Below are positions 23,404 through 34,875 of a stretch of 64,000 nt of DNA, in pieces. Position numbers and translations under genes: made by a program. The stretch is taken from positions 4,030,001-4,094,000 of the forward strand of contig JASJZC010000002.1 of the NCBI GenBank assembly GCA_037178855.1, given 5' to 3'. Under the pieces are notes generated by a model. It was given only the letters and a program-made list of their open reading frames with translations. It did not search any database and was not told the DNA's origin. The stretch is from Oscheius sp. JU75. Lineage: Eukaryota; Nematoda; Chromadorea; Rhabditida; Rhabditidae. Numbering within the stretch: the first letter of the stretch is position 1; each line of letters opens with the position of its first letter.

Positions 23404-23729
23404 ATTCATCGATTTATTTACTACTCTTTGTGCTACACTTTGTTCCGCCTCGAGCTTTAATCTTTCTCCAAAACAGGGCCAGTCTGTTATAATAGCTCTA
23501 GCCAATAAATGTATCGAGTTGATCCGTTTGTTTTCTTGGCTGTAGCTGCCGGCTGCCGGTCAACAACTGCTGTCTTCTCTCCTCTTAACAACAACCTCTG
23601 TTGTGACAAATTTCTGCCTCAGATCGGTGGATCGACTCCGCAACTCTAGCCGCTTCTTTCTTTCCCCTCTCTTGTTTTTCGATTGATTCCGATAAAGGTC
23701 TTCCTATTTTACGCCATCTCTTTTCTAGC

Positions 23730-24235
23730 ATGATTCGGTGGCAATTCCTTCTTCTTCTCGTTATTCTGGGGACGGCAGTGGCCATGCGCAAGCAAGGTGT
23801 GGCCGTGAAGGGACATCTGAAGTGTGGAACTATGCCCGCTGCCAACACCAAGGTTCGAATTGTTGACATTGACTATGGTCAGTTAGTTTGATAAACTGGT
23901 AACAATAAAAGTTAGGACCGGATCCGGATGACACTCTGGACGAGAACAAGACTGACGACAAGGGATTCTTCAATCTGACCGGAACCACTCACGAACTGAC
24001 CCCCATCGATCCCGTTCTTTACATTTGGCACGAGTGCAGAGACGAACAGACTGTGGGTTTTTTTTTTAGCTCATTTGGATAAGAAATAACTCAGCCCTGC
24101 TCCCGTAAGATCAAGTTCGTCATCCCAAAGAAGTTCATCCACGGAGGCAGTCCTACCGCCGAGCAGTGGGTCGACATTGGAACTCTGAACCTCGAGGGAA
24201 TTTTCGACGAAGAGGGACGCGAGTGTGTTCAGTAA
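23730..24235 (+). CDS. transthyretin-like (TTR) secreted protein
   Basis: Exons 23730-23877, 23916-24052 and 24095-24235 give 141 aa. Signal peptide MIRWQFLLLLVILGTAVA, then the family signature VAVKGHLKCGTMPAANTKVR, followed by DDTLDENKTDDKGFFNLTG, IDPVLYIWHEC and IKFVIPKKFI. Family members are secreted beta-sandwich proteins abundant in nematodes and distantly related to transthyretin; some act in apoptotic-cell recognition or neural repair, most are uncharacterised. Three or more Cys are placed as usual (KCG, HEC, PCS, EC). N-glycosylation site NLT. Length is typical. TTTTCTAG lies one base before the ATG. Confidence 0.95.
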
Positions 24236-24309
24236 ACTGTTAGGAAATGAAGATTCTTGAACATTTATTGAGATCCATTGGATACCCGGGAAAACTTTAT
24301 GCAAAGCAT

Positions 24310-26551
24310 CTAATGATAAGGACATGGGCTGTCATTGGGCCAAATAAACTTGAATCTTTGGATGGCAACACCCTCGACCTGTCTGATATCATTGTACCAA
24401 AGATAGTATTGGTCAGCTGCCCAAAATGAACCCATCAGAGTCATGTCATTGTAGCTGTCCAGCGGCGGAGACAGGGCAATACAATTATTATCGAAGTTGA
24501 ACCTAACAACGTGGTAGTGAGTCTTTTCCAGGACAACTACCAATGCGTAATTTTGAAAGTAAGTCGTGTCAATGGAAAGGGCTGACCCGTTGACATCTAA
24601 CAAAACCGGGAAAATTTCTCCTTGGTAGTCGAGCATCAATGTTCCGGAGGCGTTCAACCAGACGACCAGGTCGGTCTGGTTAGAATCGTTGGGAGCTAGG
24701 GAGACTGAAGCGATGAGAGATTTGGAAGGAATGGGAAAGATATCCATTGGTCCGTTCTCGATGAACTTGGAGTCGTTAGAGCGCATCGTCTGGAAAAAAA
24801 ACGATTAAATCCTCAAGATGTCTTGTTAGATCAATTGGTTAACATTTAGACTTACCTGAACTACAGTCTCCATTCCCTGCTCGACCGCATTTGTCAAAAG
24901 TAATTGATTTCCATCAGAAGATATCCTCCATTCGATGATCTTTCCTGCAGTCACTATGGAACTCCCGTGAAGGAGACAAACATTCGAGATCTGTAATCTT
25001 ACCTATTCCTAGATAAAACTAGAGCATTACCTCCCCACAGCTTTTACAACAAAAGATAATCTTGTTGAGTGAACAAAGACTGCCATTCAGACAAGAATCG
25101 CTAGCTGATAATAGGTTACAGGCTGTACAGTCATCGGGAGCGGTGACAGGAGACAAAGACTGATACGCCGTTTCTAGCAACACGTATGACTCATTCTTGC
25201 CATACGCGATAATTCTGAAGATTCCACGGCTTCTGTTGATGTCATTGCTCACCTGTCTCTGAAGTCGTAACCTCTGTTGTCCGGTTCAAGTGACTCCATC
25301 CATCCAATCGGGTACCATTTCTGGCATCCACCACTAGAATAGATCTGCGGATACTTTTCCGGTGGTACTGTGGAAACTTTAATTGGAGATATCGCAGCGG
25401 TAGTCGATGTTCCTGCATCTGTATAGAGTGTAGCCGAGTTGCTTTTCGGAAGAACAAAGAATAAAATGAGTCCGACGATCACAATTGAGACGCCGGCGAT
25501 CACGAACGCGGCCACAATTAGCCATATCTTCCGAGAGATGCCACACAGCCAATACCAGACTCGCTCTGAAAAAATGTTTTTTTTTAAGAAAAAGAATGGA
25601 GAAACCTGGAATTGTCAGCTTGATGCTTTCCTCCCCCGGAAGACGATCATTCCATCCCGGACTCACAAAGTCTTGAGTTGCTTCAGGGTGAAGAGACGGG
25701 AATCTGGAAGATCAAAAAATGAAGAGACTCAAAAATCGATGTCTTATCACTTGGCCTCTTTAAAAGGTATAGGAGGTTAAATCGGGGTGTTTTGAGTGTC
25801 AGTCGTTCAGTAGTAAAAAATGGGGGTAGTAGTTAAACAGGCGCCCCGACTCGATTTTACGCGAAATTGCGTACGACGTACGCAAAATATTTCTTTGCGC
25901 GAATTGGTTTTTTTCTGTTATTCGTCGTTTTCTACTCTTTTTCTCAACTTTTTTTTTTGCATTTTCTGTCTGCTTATAATGTTGTTCGACTTCGTTCAAC
26001 GTACCGCACCTTGAAATCAACAAAAAGCTATTGCTTGATGCAAGTATTGCCTGTAAAAAAAGGGACAATTTTAATAAAACTACCTAGTTTCTCCCTTCTT
26101 TACGTTGAAAGAAGTCGAACAACATTATAAACAGACAGAAAATGCAAAAAAGTTAAGATAAAGAGTAGAAAATGACGAAAAACGAAAAAAAAACCAGTTC
26201 GCGCCAAGACATATTTTGCGTACGTCGTACGCAATTTCGCGTAAAATCGAGTCGGGGCGCCTGTTTAACTACTACCAAAATGGGAAAGATGTAAACAATG
26301 TAACTTTTAGGGGTACAACGCCGGTGTATGACACATGAGAAAAAGTAAAATCATTGTTTCAATCCCAACAGACAAGTTTTTTGGTAGTCGGATGGCTCTT
26401 TTGAAGTGTTAAAACACATTCAAACCTTGCTCTCCGAGCGTTGATAGTGTCATTGTTGTATTCCGAGACGGTGTTGTTCCTCGACTCCTCCTGTGTTGAG
26501 GAAATCGTTGACCTGAACTTTGACACTTGGAAAAAACTAAAGAACTTACAT
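24310..26551 (-). CDS. type II single-pass membrane protein, unknown
   Basis: Exons 26550-26551 (AT of the start codon), 26426-26512, 25606-25703, 25253-25565, 25031-25232, 24856-24990 and 24310-24789 give 438 aa. There is no signal peptide. A basic stretch (ISRKIWL) precedes one long hydrophobic helix at about residues 74-97 (VAAFVIAGVSIVIVGLILFFVL), so the ~340-residue C-terminal part should be extracellular or lumenal. It has several N-x-S/T sites and Cys pairs (CTACNLL, FCCKSC). The start codon is interrupted by an intron (AT|G). The 722-nt second intron carries a foldback transposable element. I do not recognise the ectodomain; dipeptidyl-peptidase-like type II proteins have this layout, but I see no catalytic motif. 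Confidence 0.7.
25825..26276. mobile_element. foldback MITE with ~178-bp inverted repeats and 8-bp target duplication
   Basis: Left arm 25825-26003 and right arm 26101-26276 are near-perfect reverse complements, both starting GGTAGTAGTTAAACAGGCGC. The loop is about 97 bp with no coding capacity. The element is bordered on each side by AAAATGGG (25817-25824 and 26277-26284), a direct repeat best explained as an 8-bp target site duplication. An 8-bp duplication points to a hAT-like or Mutator-like transposase in trans. Arm differences are mainly length changes in A/T runs, so the insertion is fairly young. It lies within an intron of the type II membrane protein gene. Confidence 0.85.
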
Positions 26552-28595
26552 GGAAATATTGTCAATATTGGAGCATGGAAAGGGCTCTGCCGCTTTTTAG
26601 AAAAGAGCTTATCACTAACCTCTCTTCGTTTCCACGATCACAACGGGCGGACGAGACGAGGCGCGATAAGCGATTGATCACATCATCTCAAAAAGAGACA
26701 AAGAGACGTCCAGGTACTTATTATTTGCATAATCTTTAGATTCTGTGAGAAACGCGTTCCTTCTGGCCCCTCTCGTCTCTTCTTGAACCTCAATCGACTC
26801 TCCACTCACTGCTGACGTCGCTACAAAATAGAGTCAATTTGTATTGGCAGAGAGTTAATCAGGAGCAAACAAGAGAAAGCTTTTCTGCTTTCTGAAGGGA
26901 ACAAAATATTTTGGATAATTTGCATTGTCAATACCTTTGGACTTTTTATTGTCTGCTTCAATTAGGCAGAGCACACTTTTGGCGTCCTTTTGCCTCTGGA
27001 AGATCGTAACTTCCAGTTCGGTAATGTTCTGCGATTTATTGCTCAGACCTGAAACTTTGCAGAACTGTTTGGAACTGGGAAAATCTGTTATGTATGTGGA
27101 ACAGGTACTAAACTTCTACACTTGGTCTCTGGTCGGTGATAACTTTGTAGTCACTGTTTCACATGGTGAACTACCCCCCTTGCCAACTGTTGCGGAGGCA
27201 GCGTTCTGCTCTGCGACCGTCCTTTTTGGTCCCCGACCCAAATTGGCTACTCTTCCGCCCCCGCCATGCAGCCTTCCTCACACTCCTACTGTATACAGCC
27301 TCTGTCCTCTCTTTCCTTTTCCAACCTCTATTGACCAAATTCTCCCTTCAAAATTACCTCAAAATGAGCTGTTGGCAAACATCGCGCCAGCTGAGAGAGA
27401 GCAGCTACATCTGTTCCATTGAGCGTAATCAGTTATCTCGCCTGGTGTAACCCCTGAGAGAACTCGTGTTCCTTTTTCTCCCTCTGGTCATTGCTTTGAA
27501 AGCCAATTTGGCGTCAGGTTAATCAGCCAGACGGCGAGGGGAAAACTACTTTTGAATGACTCAATTTTTCTATCAAACTTTGTCCCCCCTCCCTCAATGA
27601 AATCCGATGCCTGAACTTCCGTGCCAAGTGAATTATTCTTATCGGGTGTCTCTGTTTGTCCTCAGTCTCTTTTCCTCTTTTTCTATAATCGTTTCCCTTC
27701 AGGGCACCAGTCCTTTTACCTAATTCACCCCACTCAAAAGCTCATCCATTGAATTATTAAGCTGGTAGAGCAATGTGCGCAGCTCTTTGGCAGTTAATAG
27801 CACAAATTGATAAGTCATGACTCCTTCCATCTGGGCTAACTTTTTTTTCCGTTCTGATTCGCATCAACTATTCATTGTGACAACTTCCTCTAACAGAATC
27901 AAAAGTCCTTAATGGATAGAAGGCTTTCAATTATGGAGGCATTCACTTTTTGTTTTGTTCATGATGTCCGAAGGGTGTTCTGCAGATTATCCAGGTCTTC
28001 TTTTTCGACATATCTCTGTCTCATCCTTCATGTCTTTTGCAACGTCATTCTTTTTTTTTGAGCTTCGATGTAAACTCGGCGTTCGAAGAATTGTAGTTTC
28101 CTTTTTCAGTGCGTTTCCTATGCCGGTCGCTCTGAGGCTATCTAGAATGCCTTATCCTATTGTCAAAACATTTCTATTTCTTGAAATTGCTTTGCAATCC
28201 TTCTACTGATTTTTGCAGCAAAGGTCTGGCTCAAACAATCCTGTCATTTGGCTTTGAAGAGAACAAACGTTTCGCGTTCTAGTAAACCCGAACTGTCATC
28301 GTTCCTATAATCAAAGCTCACAGATTTAAGAATAGCGTGACTAGTTAATCCCCCTCGCGTGATTCTGTTAAATATCCTAGTGAAATATTTACGTTGCCAG
28401 GTAGAGAGTTACTCCCGCGATTTTCGAGTTGGCACGGAACTTGTCACTTTCAGGCTTCCTTATTTTCCTCACGTCATTTCATTTGACTCTTATTACATGT
28501 TTTTCTGATTCATTGCGCTTAGCATACACAAGAATTTCAGAAACAACAGAACTGTCGCCTTGTCGTCCAGAAACACAAAGTCGCGGCGCGATGCC
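26552..28595. other. 2-kb intergenic stretch, nothing recognised
   Basis: T-rich on the plus strand in its second half. The longest open frame (26925-27422) lacks splice logic and domain resemblance. No tRNA or repeat array seen. Confidence 0.5.
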
Positions 28596-29293
28596 ATGAC
28601 CGATCAGGCAATCCAGAGTCTCCACACCATTTTCGTCATCATATACCTACAGGTAGCGCTTCGAATATGAAAGAACAAACCAAAGTTTAGGAAGCTGCTT
28701 GGATCTGTGCGCCTCTTCTAGTCAGTGGGAACGTCTTCCTTCACGCGGTTCTTCGCGGTGTCCCGACAGGTAAACAGTCGCCTTTTCCGGTCACCTATGG
28801 ATCTCAAGTTACAGTATCTTTCGTCTGGGCTGCCGCCGTGTTCATATTTTTTCTATCTACAGGGCTCTTTTTGGCTATCAGCCTCTATATTGTGCATCGA
28901 AAGGCTCTGAGCGAGAAGAAACAAAAGTTTTTTCTTCCATACGTGATCGTCAAATCGCTAAGGATAGTCACTCTGTCTACAGGTTTATTTTCTTTGAACA
29001 CCGGTCATGATCAAATTTTAGTCTCGGTTACAGTACTGGTCTCCCCAACTCTTATCACACAATACTTTTATGCCAGTATTTACGGTCTCTTCGAGTGTGC
29101 AGCTGGTGCCATTGCTCTTGAGGTCTGTTCCTTATCCAAAACCTCGGGAAAGAATCTACAGGTGACCTCTCGAAGTTGGCGAGTGATAGCCAAGAACCGT
29201 GGTTGTCCTCGAAGACGACAGTCGGCTTCGGATGCGCCTCTTCCAACCCTTGGTCTCTCGAAACAGACTCTGGTCTGTAGCGCGGCTGATTGA
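28596..29293 (+). CDS. four-helix membrane protein, unknown
   Basis: Exons 28596-28652, 28691-28769, 28815-28982, 29022-29122 and 29162-29293 give 178 aa. Four hydrophobic segments are seen: around AAWICAPLLVSGNVFLHAVL, SFVWAAAVFIFFLSTGLFL, LSTVSVTVLVSPTLI and YASIYGLFECAAGAIAL. A short loop between helices 2 and 3 carries basic residues (HRKALSEKKQKFF). The C-terminal tail of about 40 residues is basic and Ser-rich (RGCPRRRQS). The size and helix count resemble tetraspanning families such as LAPTM or MARVEL, but I see no diagnostic motif. An upstream ATG at 28591 opens only a two-codon frame. Confidence 0.6.
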
Positions 29294-29496
29294 CACGCAT
29301 GGTAGCAGAGAACGTACGGGTATGATGGTGCCTTCTCTCCGACTCACAACTATAGCACAGTTCTTCACTTCTCTTCTATCTATGAATAAAATTATTTGTA
29401 TCCTTCCTGTCTGTGACTCATTCCATTGGTTCTTTTCAAATGTGGCTCATAAGGGGGCCAAAATATAACGACAGAGAACATGAATGCCTGACATAA

Positions 29497-29945
29497 ATGT
29501 GGCTGCTGTTCGTCCTCCCCATGCTGACTGTGGCTCTTCCACCAGCTCTTCTTCCAGACAATGGTTGTCTTCCACCTTTGCAACCTTATACCAACAACTG
29601 TGGCGAACTTGACTGGAATCCAAACTATTCTTGCGTTGGCGCCACTTTCAATATGACCTCGGGAAGATTTTTTGGCTGTCAAAGGCACGAAGACTGCTAC
29701 AAAACTCGGGAACCGAATGAATGGTGCATAATGCCGGATGGACATCAGTGGACAGGTATCCTCCTATTCAGGTATCTATTAGGTATCCTCCTATTCAATA
29801 AAAACAATCCCTTAGGAAAGGCTGTTTCTGTGATGTGAAGATTGGAAGTTGTATAATCGAAAGAGTGTCTACAGACCAATTCGAATGGGCCTACTGTCTG
29901 GCCCAGAGTCAATTTGTCTGTAATGTTTCCTCAGGATTATGTTGA
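29497..29945 (+). CDS. secreted 12-Cys protein, unknown
   Basis: Exons 29497-29771 and 29816-29945 give 134 aa. The signal peptide MWLLFVLPMLTVALPPALL precedes a compact region with twelve cysteines, including YSCVG, FFGCQRHEDCYK, NEWCIM, KGCFCD, GSCI, AYCL, FVCN and GLC at the extreme C-terminus. An even number of Cys suggests six disulfides. N-glycosylation sites (NYS, NMT, NVS). I cannot name the family. The donor region contains a 16-bp direct duplication (29755-29770 and 29782-29797), so the exon may have been extended by 6-9 codons recently. Confidence 0.7.
29755..29797 (+). repeat. 16-bp tandem duplication across an exon-intron boundary
   Basis: GGTATCCTCCTATTCA occurs at 29755-29770 (read as exon) and 29782-29797 (intron), separated by 11 bases containing a further GGTATC. 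The inferred donor is at 29772. Confidence 0.85.
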
Positions 29946-30152
29946 GCATCATAAGCTTTAACCAGTCTTTCTCCTTTCTGGCTTCGATCTTTTGTAGTTT
30001 GAACTGTTCCGACTTGACTTGTCAACCTTATTCTGGGATAACACTTAACAGAAAAGGCTGCAGATATTTGTCAAGTATTATCCGGGATAACACTTAGCGT
30101 GTGTCGCAGACTTTTGACAGTCGTAAAGGTAGGATATATTTAAGTAAACATA

Positions 30153-32237
30153 TTAAAATAATAGAACTAAAAGTGTGGACAAGAAGAACATTGATCTAAC
30201 AGATTGGGTGGGGAGCATGGCAGCCAAGGTCGGATCAGAATTAATGATTGGATAACTGTAGTCGATATCGCTGGAAGGACCATTAAACATAAAGTTTGTG
30301 ATCATCTGAGCAGAGGGGCCTGGTCTGTCCGTTGGGACCATGTGACCTGCTCCTTTAACAGTCAGAACGTCAATCATCACATTTGATCCTTTCCCACTTT
30401 TGCCAGAGAAGCGCTGGTTGAAACCGGCGATCTGGTCGTTGTGGCTGTAGAACCACGCAGCACGTTTCGACGACTAAAAAGTCTCTATTTTTTTGTAATT
30501 CGAAAACCCTGCCGTTAGACCTGTGGCATTAGCGACGTCTCTAATGTGCCAAGCGTCACCAAGGTAGTTACAAACAGTGTCCACGTCTGAAACGAGAAAT
30601 ATATTGTTTTAGATCTTTTCCTACCTCCATTGTAGATCAAGAACCGAAAGTCGGGAATCTGAAATTACTCTTTGTTCTGTTCTTCTTCCAACTCACATTG
30701 ACATTCGTCAAAGTATCTATGAAGAAGGAAAAGGTGTTATCGACTGTGATCTTGTACTGATCGTAGATGGCATCACTAGAATATCTTGAAGTCAAAACCT
30801 ATTCACACTTCTTACTTGCAATCCCTCCACTGATACAATCCATTCCTTTGATTCCTCCAGGCATCGGGAATGTTGAGGGCATCTTGAACAGCCCTCGTGT
30901 TCAGGTAAGTTGCTACAGCATCCTCGTTCCAGCAGTTGTAGCCCCAGAAGGGATCGGTCGACTGACGATTGATTGTGGTCTGAAAAGAGACAGGTCATTT
31001 TTTTCAAAAGGATACCGCAGTATTGGAGCTGATATCCAGACTGGTTTGGTAGTTCTGTCCCCGAGGTACTTCCTTCTTGGATCTTCCAGCCCTGCTCTTT
31101 CTCCTCTTGGCTCCAGAAGACTCGGACGAAATTGTGTCGTAGCAGTCTTGGTAGTAATTGTATTGAAACATACTGAAGCGAAGGCATCTCAAATTATTGA
31201 AAGATAACAAGATGACTCACTTGACCGGCATTGTGATCAGCGGATTGATGAGATTTCCGCAGATGTTGTTCTTGCCAATAAAGTCAATACCGTTGCCCAC
31301 TTCGCTGTACATGTTCTGCATAAAGTTGTAACTGTCAACATCTGCGGCTCCGTCCGTCTTGCACTCTTTCTTGATCGCGTCCCAGTCACTGAACAGATTC
31401 TTCTAGAAGAAGACAGAACAACTCACTCGAGAGAGACTCTTCCATGGTACGCACTCCAAAGAACCAGAGAGTTCTGGAGATATTTCACATTCATGAAACC
31501 GTTTCCAATTGCAGAACCCTAGAAGCGTGAACGATATGTTTTTTGTTTGCCCACCTGGAAATTCTTGTTAGGGAAAGTGCCGTTGTTGATCCCATCGACC
31601 AGCAGTTTGGTGAGCATTGGGATGTAGATTCCGGCGTAAGATTCTCCGGAAAGGAAGAACGTTCTATTCGCGTACTTATGTTGGAAACTGAGACTTGTTT
31701 AAGCGTTCAAAAGAGTGTCTTACCTATTGAAGAAGTCGGTGAGAGCATTGTAGTTCTGCCAGGCAGATTGCCAATCGTTTGCGTTGCTGAAGCTGTCATT
31801 TGTGGTGTCGTAGCTGAATCCGACTCCGATGGGCGACTCCAAAAAGAGAACATTTGCTTTCTGGAAGTTGATGAAGAGTACAGTCTAGACCAGAGCAAAC
31901 TACTTACCAAGTTCCATGAGTACGGGTTCTCATAAAGAGTCTGTCCATTCTTGTTGACTTGAAATGGCCCTAGCTCTTCAAAGAGGCCGGCAACAGAACT
32001 ACAACCTGGTCCTCCGTTGAACCAGACCAAAAGAGGATCCGTGGCTTGGTTGCTCCTGGACTCGGTCAACATATAGTGCATTTTCCAGGTCTTCTGCTCA
32101 TTCGCGTCAAGGTATCCGGAGTAGGTATTGAAGTTCACATCGAACAGAAGGCCTGGAAGATTCTTGACAAGATCGCCTTCTCCAGCAGCCAGAGCCAAGG
32201 AGACTAGAGCCAATAATGAGATTATCCTTATGATCAT
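30153..32237 (-). CDS. serine carboxypeptidase (peptidase family S10)
   Basis: Signal peptide [17 protein letters not shown], then S10 landmarks: [33 protein letters not shown] (oxyanion hole), [24 protein letters not shown] with the nucleophile Ser, and near the C-terminus [14 protein letters not shown] with the catalytic His. The catalytic Asp should be in the exon near 30550-30660. Clear exons are 31908-32237, 31724-31860, 31555-31687 and about 31425-31518. Downstream exons lie at about 31230-31400, 31000-31190, 30790-30980, 30520-30760 and 30153-30480. The junction near 31400-31430 is not frame-consistent in my reading. Acts in lysosome or secreted, removing C-terminal residues; homologous to cathepsin A. 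The last ~14 residues are hydrophobic, a possible GPI-anchor signal. Confidence 0.9.
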
Positions 32238-32901
32238 TGTCTGGATAGGAATATGAGAGAGATGTTGGAAAAGAGAGGAAGAGGTAAAGCACATACACTA
32301 ATATTGGGCTATCAGGGCTTGACACGATTATGATTGATGGGTTTGGAGCACCATGCTTTTTAGGAAAGAAACCTATCGAAAAGACAAAATAATTGCCGTC
32401 TTGTGGTTCAGTGCCTAGGGAAAAGCAAATAAACGCTTGTCAACCCGACGATTAATGTCCGGTGAGTTTATTTTCGGCTGGGAGATGTGGGTCGAGAGAT
32501 AGAGAGAAAAAAGAGCAGAAGAGACGGAAGTGGAACCGAGAAACTTCCAGCTGATCAAATAGTTGACTGAGGACAGTTGGTGAGCAAAAAATGGGTTTTG
32601 GAGGCCACTTTCACAGCAATTTTATGCGATTTCGCCGGTCGATTATGACTCTGAACTGCGCGCGCTTGACACGACGTGGCTCGACTGTCTACAAAATATT
32701 GCTGATAAGGGAGATTAAAGTCGCCATTGCAATTTGGATTATGCTCATAAGTCTGCTTTTGTAATCGAGATGCAGCGCCCTATATCTTTCATGTGACTCT
32801 TCCAAGTTCCAAAGAATAGCCACTGTGAGTCAATGATAGCTAAACCTTTATTCAAATGCCCGTAATACAAAGTTATAATGGATATATAAGGCAAGACACA
32901 T
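32238..32901. other. intergenic, nothing recognised
   Basis: Upstream of the carboxypeptidase start and downstream of the bHLH stop; no credible frame or repeat. Confidence 0.5.
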
Positions 32902-33700
32902 TCAAGGGCTGTATGGTTTCCATAAACCGGTCGAAATGGACGGGGAGTTCACGGACACATTCAGCGAAGGCGGAGACCCAAAGCCAGAGTCTGGAGAGCT
33001 GAAAATTTGGGCGAGGGTCTTCTTGACTGGTGTCGAAAGCGTCACAACATCGCTAAAATTAAAATTTTTAGTCGGCAATGGTAAAGACAACTTACATGTT
33101 TTCCTTGCCCTCTTCTTTCAATTCCCTGTTCTCTCTCAGTAACCGCTCATTCTCCAGTTTGAGCTGTTCGATGACGGCAGTCTGATGGAAGACGAAGCCG
33201 TGACATCGGTTTAAAGCCTGCTGCTGTTGGACGATGACCTCTGAAAGCTGGACAATGATGTGAAGGGGAGGGTAATCAGTGCCAATGGCATGGGGACAGG
33301 GTCAATTAGATAAGTATTAAAACTGTCCTGTATTTTAGCACTGACCAGTGATATTCAAGTGAAATCTTTTTTAGAAAGGACTTATGCGAATTGTTTGAGA
33401 ATAATGGAACTCACGTTTCTGCCTCTCGCAAACTTGGTGAATACTTCGGAGCACATCGAGCTTCTCCATCCGAGAACTGATAGAATGAGCTTATTAAATC
33501 AGAAAAGCCAAACTCACTTCTTCATAGCCTCCTGATCATTTTTGACCAAAAAGTTTCTCAAATCAGCAATCAGTTCATTCTCCCGATCTCTCCTCTCCTT
33601 CTCTTTCTCGTTTTTCTGTTGCTTTCTCTGAAGAAGAGCTGCTTACAGTTAAAGAAAAGTATACCTTGGACTCGTCAGGAAAGTAAGGATTGTAGCTCAT
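32902..33700 (-). CDS. HES-like bHLH transcription factor with C-terminal WKPY
   Basis: Exons 33665-33700, 33518-33627, 33415-33476, 33096-33240 and 32902-33052 give 167 aa. A basic region (KNEKEKERRDREN) is followed by helix 1 (ELIADLRNFLV), a short loop, and helix 2 (SRMEKLDVLRSIHQV). The pattern ERR-x3-N-x2-L-x2-L and S-R-M-E-K-x-D-V-L matches the Hairy/E(spl) type rather than the achaete or E-protein type. A coiled segment (EQLKLENERLLRENRELKE) follows. The protein ends LWKPYSP, reminiscent of the WRPW/YRPW Groucho-recruitment motif of HES/HEY repressors. HES proteins normally have a Pro in the basic region and an Orange domain; I see no clear Orange domain here. Expected nuclear DNA-binding repressor; the bHLH assignment is moderately firm and targets are unknown. 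Confidence 0.7.
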
Positions 33701-34875
33701 GGTCGGCAGCGGTTAAGAGAATTGGAAGAATGACTGAACAAGACTGAGAACAGAGGGGCGGGGCACCTTCCTGGGACTGTAACCTCTGGGATTCTTGATT
33801 AATTGCTGAGAATTGACAACCTTTGACTAGAGCCGCTGCTACTGGTTTTAGACAAGTCTGGAGAGATAAGCCTGTTTATGAAATTATTTCATTCGAAGTC
33901 TCGGATGGAAAATTTGAAAAGTGACTATTAGATGGAGCAATGTAACTCGAAATGAACTTCACGATTTCGATAAACTTTGCTTACACTTAAGGTTTACCAA
34001 GGATATAAGAGATTTCCTGTTCCAATCTTGTTAAGAAAGGCGTCTTCAAGTTATACAAACTGTCAGGTCGTTCCCACGAAGAACCTACCGAAGCTCTCAC
34101 CTTTCTGAGGAATCAGGACTCCGGGGCTCGCTCCCAATGGATTAGCCGACTGTCTCTTACCTCTCCCTATTGTTCTGTTTTTTCCATGAGAACCAGTGAA
34201 CTTCTATCCAATGTTAGAAACGTCTCTGTTTGAAAAATAGACACACACGTGTTCGTAACCATAGGGAATAGTCGGGCGCGGTGAGGGAATATCATCTAGG
34301 TGAGACCAGTGCACGTCCCTTCGGCAGAGGGGAACACACTTCCGGAGATTTTCTGCAGCGGGCTCTTTCATCTTTTTTGAATAGAGGTTCGAGTTGGTTT
34401 AGAGTTCCCAGATTTGACTAGCATGAAACAAAAGATCGAGCTGCTGTTTGGGAAGAGAGACCGGTAGACATGACACCTTCCTGTGATCACAATATTTTTG
34501 GTATAAGGACAAATGGAGTTGTGGGAACGGAATGAGCATGCCAAAGCGGACCATGACTCTTTTAGAAAGCAAATTACATACAGTCACAACATGAGAAAAT
34601 GCCATTCATATTTTCATTGTTTCAAGGAATACTCATTCAGACACCCCTTGGGCTTGGGATCCAGAAGTATGCAAACTTCTCCTCCAGGTTTTTTTTCAGC
34701 GGCAGTATTGTGCTCTCCATTCAAAAAAAATCATAGGACTGTAGCCTCCAGCCATATGAATAAGTGTGTTGTAAGCCATGCTTAATATTCATTCTCTCAA
34801 GGTTTCACGACCTTCCGCCCCGGCACCACATGTCTTCACTCTGAAAACATTCTGCTTATTCCCTCTACTATCTTC
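33701..34875. other. intergenic, nothing recognised
   Basis: About 1.2 kb upstream of the bHLH gene with no supported gene. Open frames around 34400-34785 on both strands overlap and look random. Confidence 0.5.
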
